Assembly: GCA_000708835.1 (NCBI GenBank)
Contig: DF237024.1
Coordinates: forward strand, 62,001 to 126,000
Direction of reading: 5' to 3'
DNA: 64,000 nt
DNA from: Klebsormidium nitens
Taxonomy: Eukaryota; Streptophyta; Klebsormidiophyceae; Klebsormidiales; Klebsormidiaceae
In this document: in pieces, positions 63,749-64,000 of the stretch
Layout: each line of letters opens with the position of its first letter
Position numbering within the stretch: position 1 is the first letter of the stretch
The notes under the pieces: model-generated
What the model was told of the DNA's origin: nothing
The model's database searches: none
Seen by the model: only the letters and a program-made list of their open reading frames with translations
Translations under genes and position numbers: made by a program

Positions 63749-64000
63749 GTGCGGAAAATTTTGCACACACTCTACATCTTGGTATCCGTGTCCTCTCCGT
63801 GCTTCCAAATGCATCGTCCTTCTTCCTCTTTGCTGCGATTCACGGACGTTTCTGCTTATTCCCCTTTCTACCTTCCTAACTTTCTGATGCGGGACTCAAT
63901 CAACACTTTCCGTGTCCCAAAAGTGCATTCTGGTTTCTCATCCTTTTCAAAGTTCTTCCCGCTTCCAATGCGCCTGTTGATGGACTCTGGTTTTCAAGAA

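Overview
The window is nuclear DNA from a photosynthetic eukaryote of the green lineage, most likely a streptophyte (charophyte) alga; a Klebsormidium-type genome would fit. This is inferred from three things. Genes are dense and broken by many short GT-AG introns. A chloroplast-type coproporphyrinogen oxidase begins with a transit-peptide-like leader. The protein versions are plant-like: an ACX2-type acyl-CoA oxidase with an N-terminal PTS2, a plant-type GRIM-19, a SAPS/SIT4-associated protein and a GT29 sialyltransferase-like protein. No rRNA, tRNA, CRISPR array or bacterial operon was seen. There are two assembly gaps, 2642-2801 and 55321-55770.

Layout, left to right. 467-11907 (-): molybdenum hydroxylase of the aldehyde oxidase type, 3' end outside the window. 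11908-12653: shared divergent promoter. 12654-18505 (+): coproporphyrinogen III oxidase. 20070-22513 (-): glutathione S-transferase with a minisatellite at its 5' end. 23509-27103 (+) and 28630-31749 (+): two tandem paralogues (A and B) of a family I do not recognise. 32730-35804 (-): a third, diverged member (C) that has gained a C2HC zinc finger and an acidic tail. 37324-38125 (-): a small Gly-rich membrane protein (D). 38436-45359 (+): peroxisomal long-chain acyl-CoA oxidase. 46792-51248 (+): GT29 sialyltransferase-like protein with a long acidic stem. 52901-54869 (-): complex I subunit GRIM-19/NDUFA13. 56421 to the right edge (+): SAPS-domain PP6/SIT4 regulatory subunit, 3' end outside the window. 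All exon models were built by hand from splice sites, reading-frame phase and family motifs, and every junction listed is phase-consistent.

Two things stand out. First, about a dozen introns in six or more unrelated genes carry partial, decayed tandem copies of an adjacent exon edge, usually with its splice site ('exon-edge echoes'). In each case the copy inside the intron is the degenerate one and the outer, complete exon is the one that fits the family protein. Several loci have two echoes of different apparent age. Second, A, B and C form an unrecognised gene family. They share exon order and intron phases although their sequences differ strongly. Copy B has an in-frame TAG, and intron 3 of A and B holds a short block in which differences fall only at synonymous positions.

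The conserved genes do not form one pathway: they cover aldehyde oxidation, haem/chlorophyll synthesis, glutathione conjugation, beta-oxidation, Golgi glycosylation, respiration and phosphatase regulation. This is ordinary eukaryotic gene order around a lineage-specific A-B-C-D block at about 23.5-38.1 kb.
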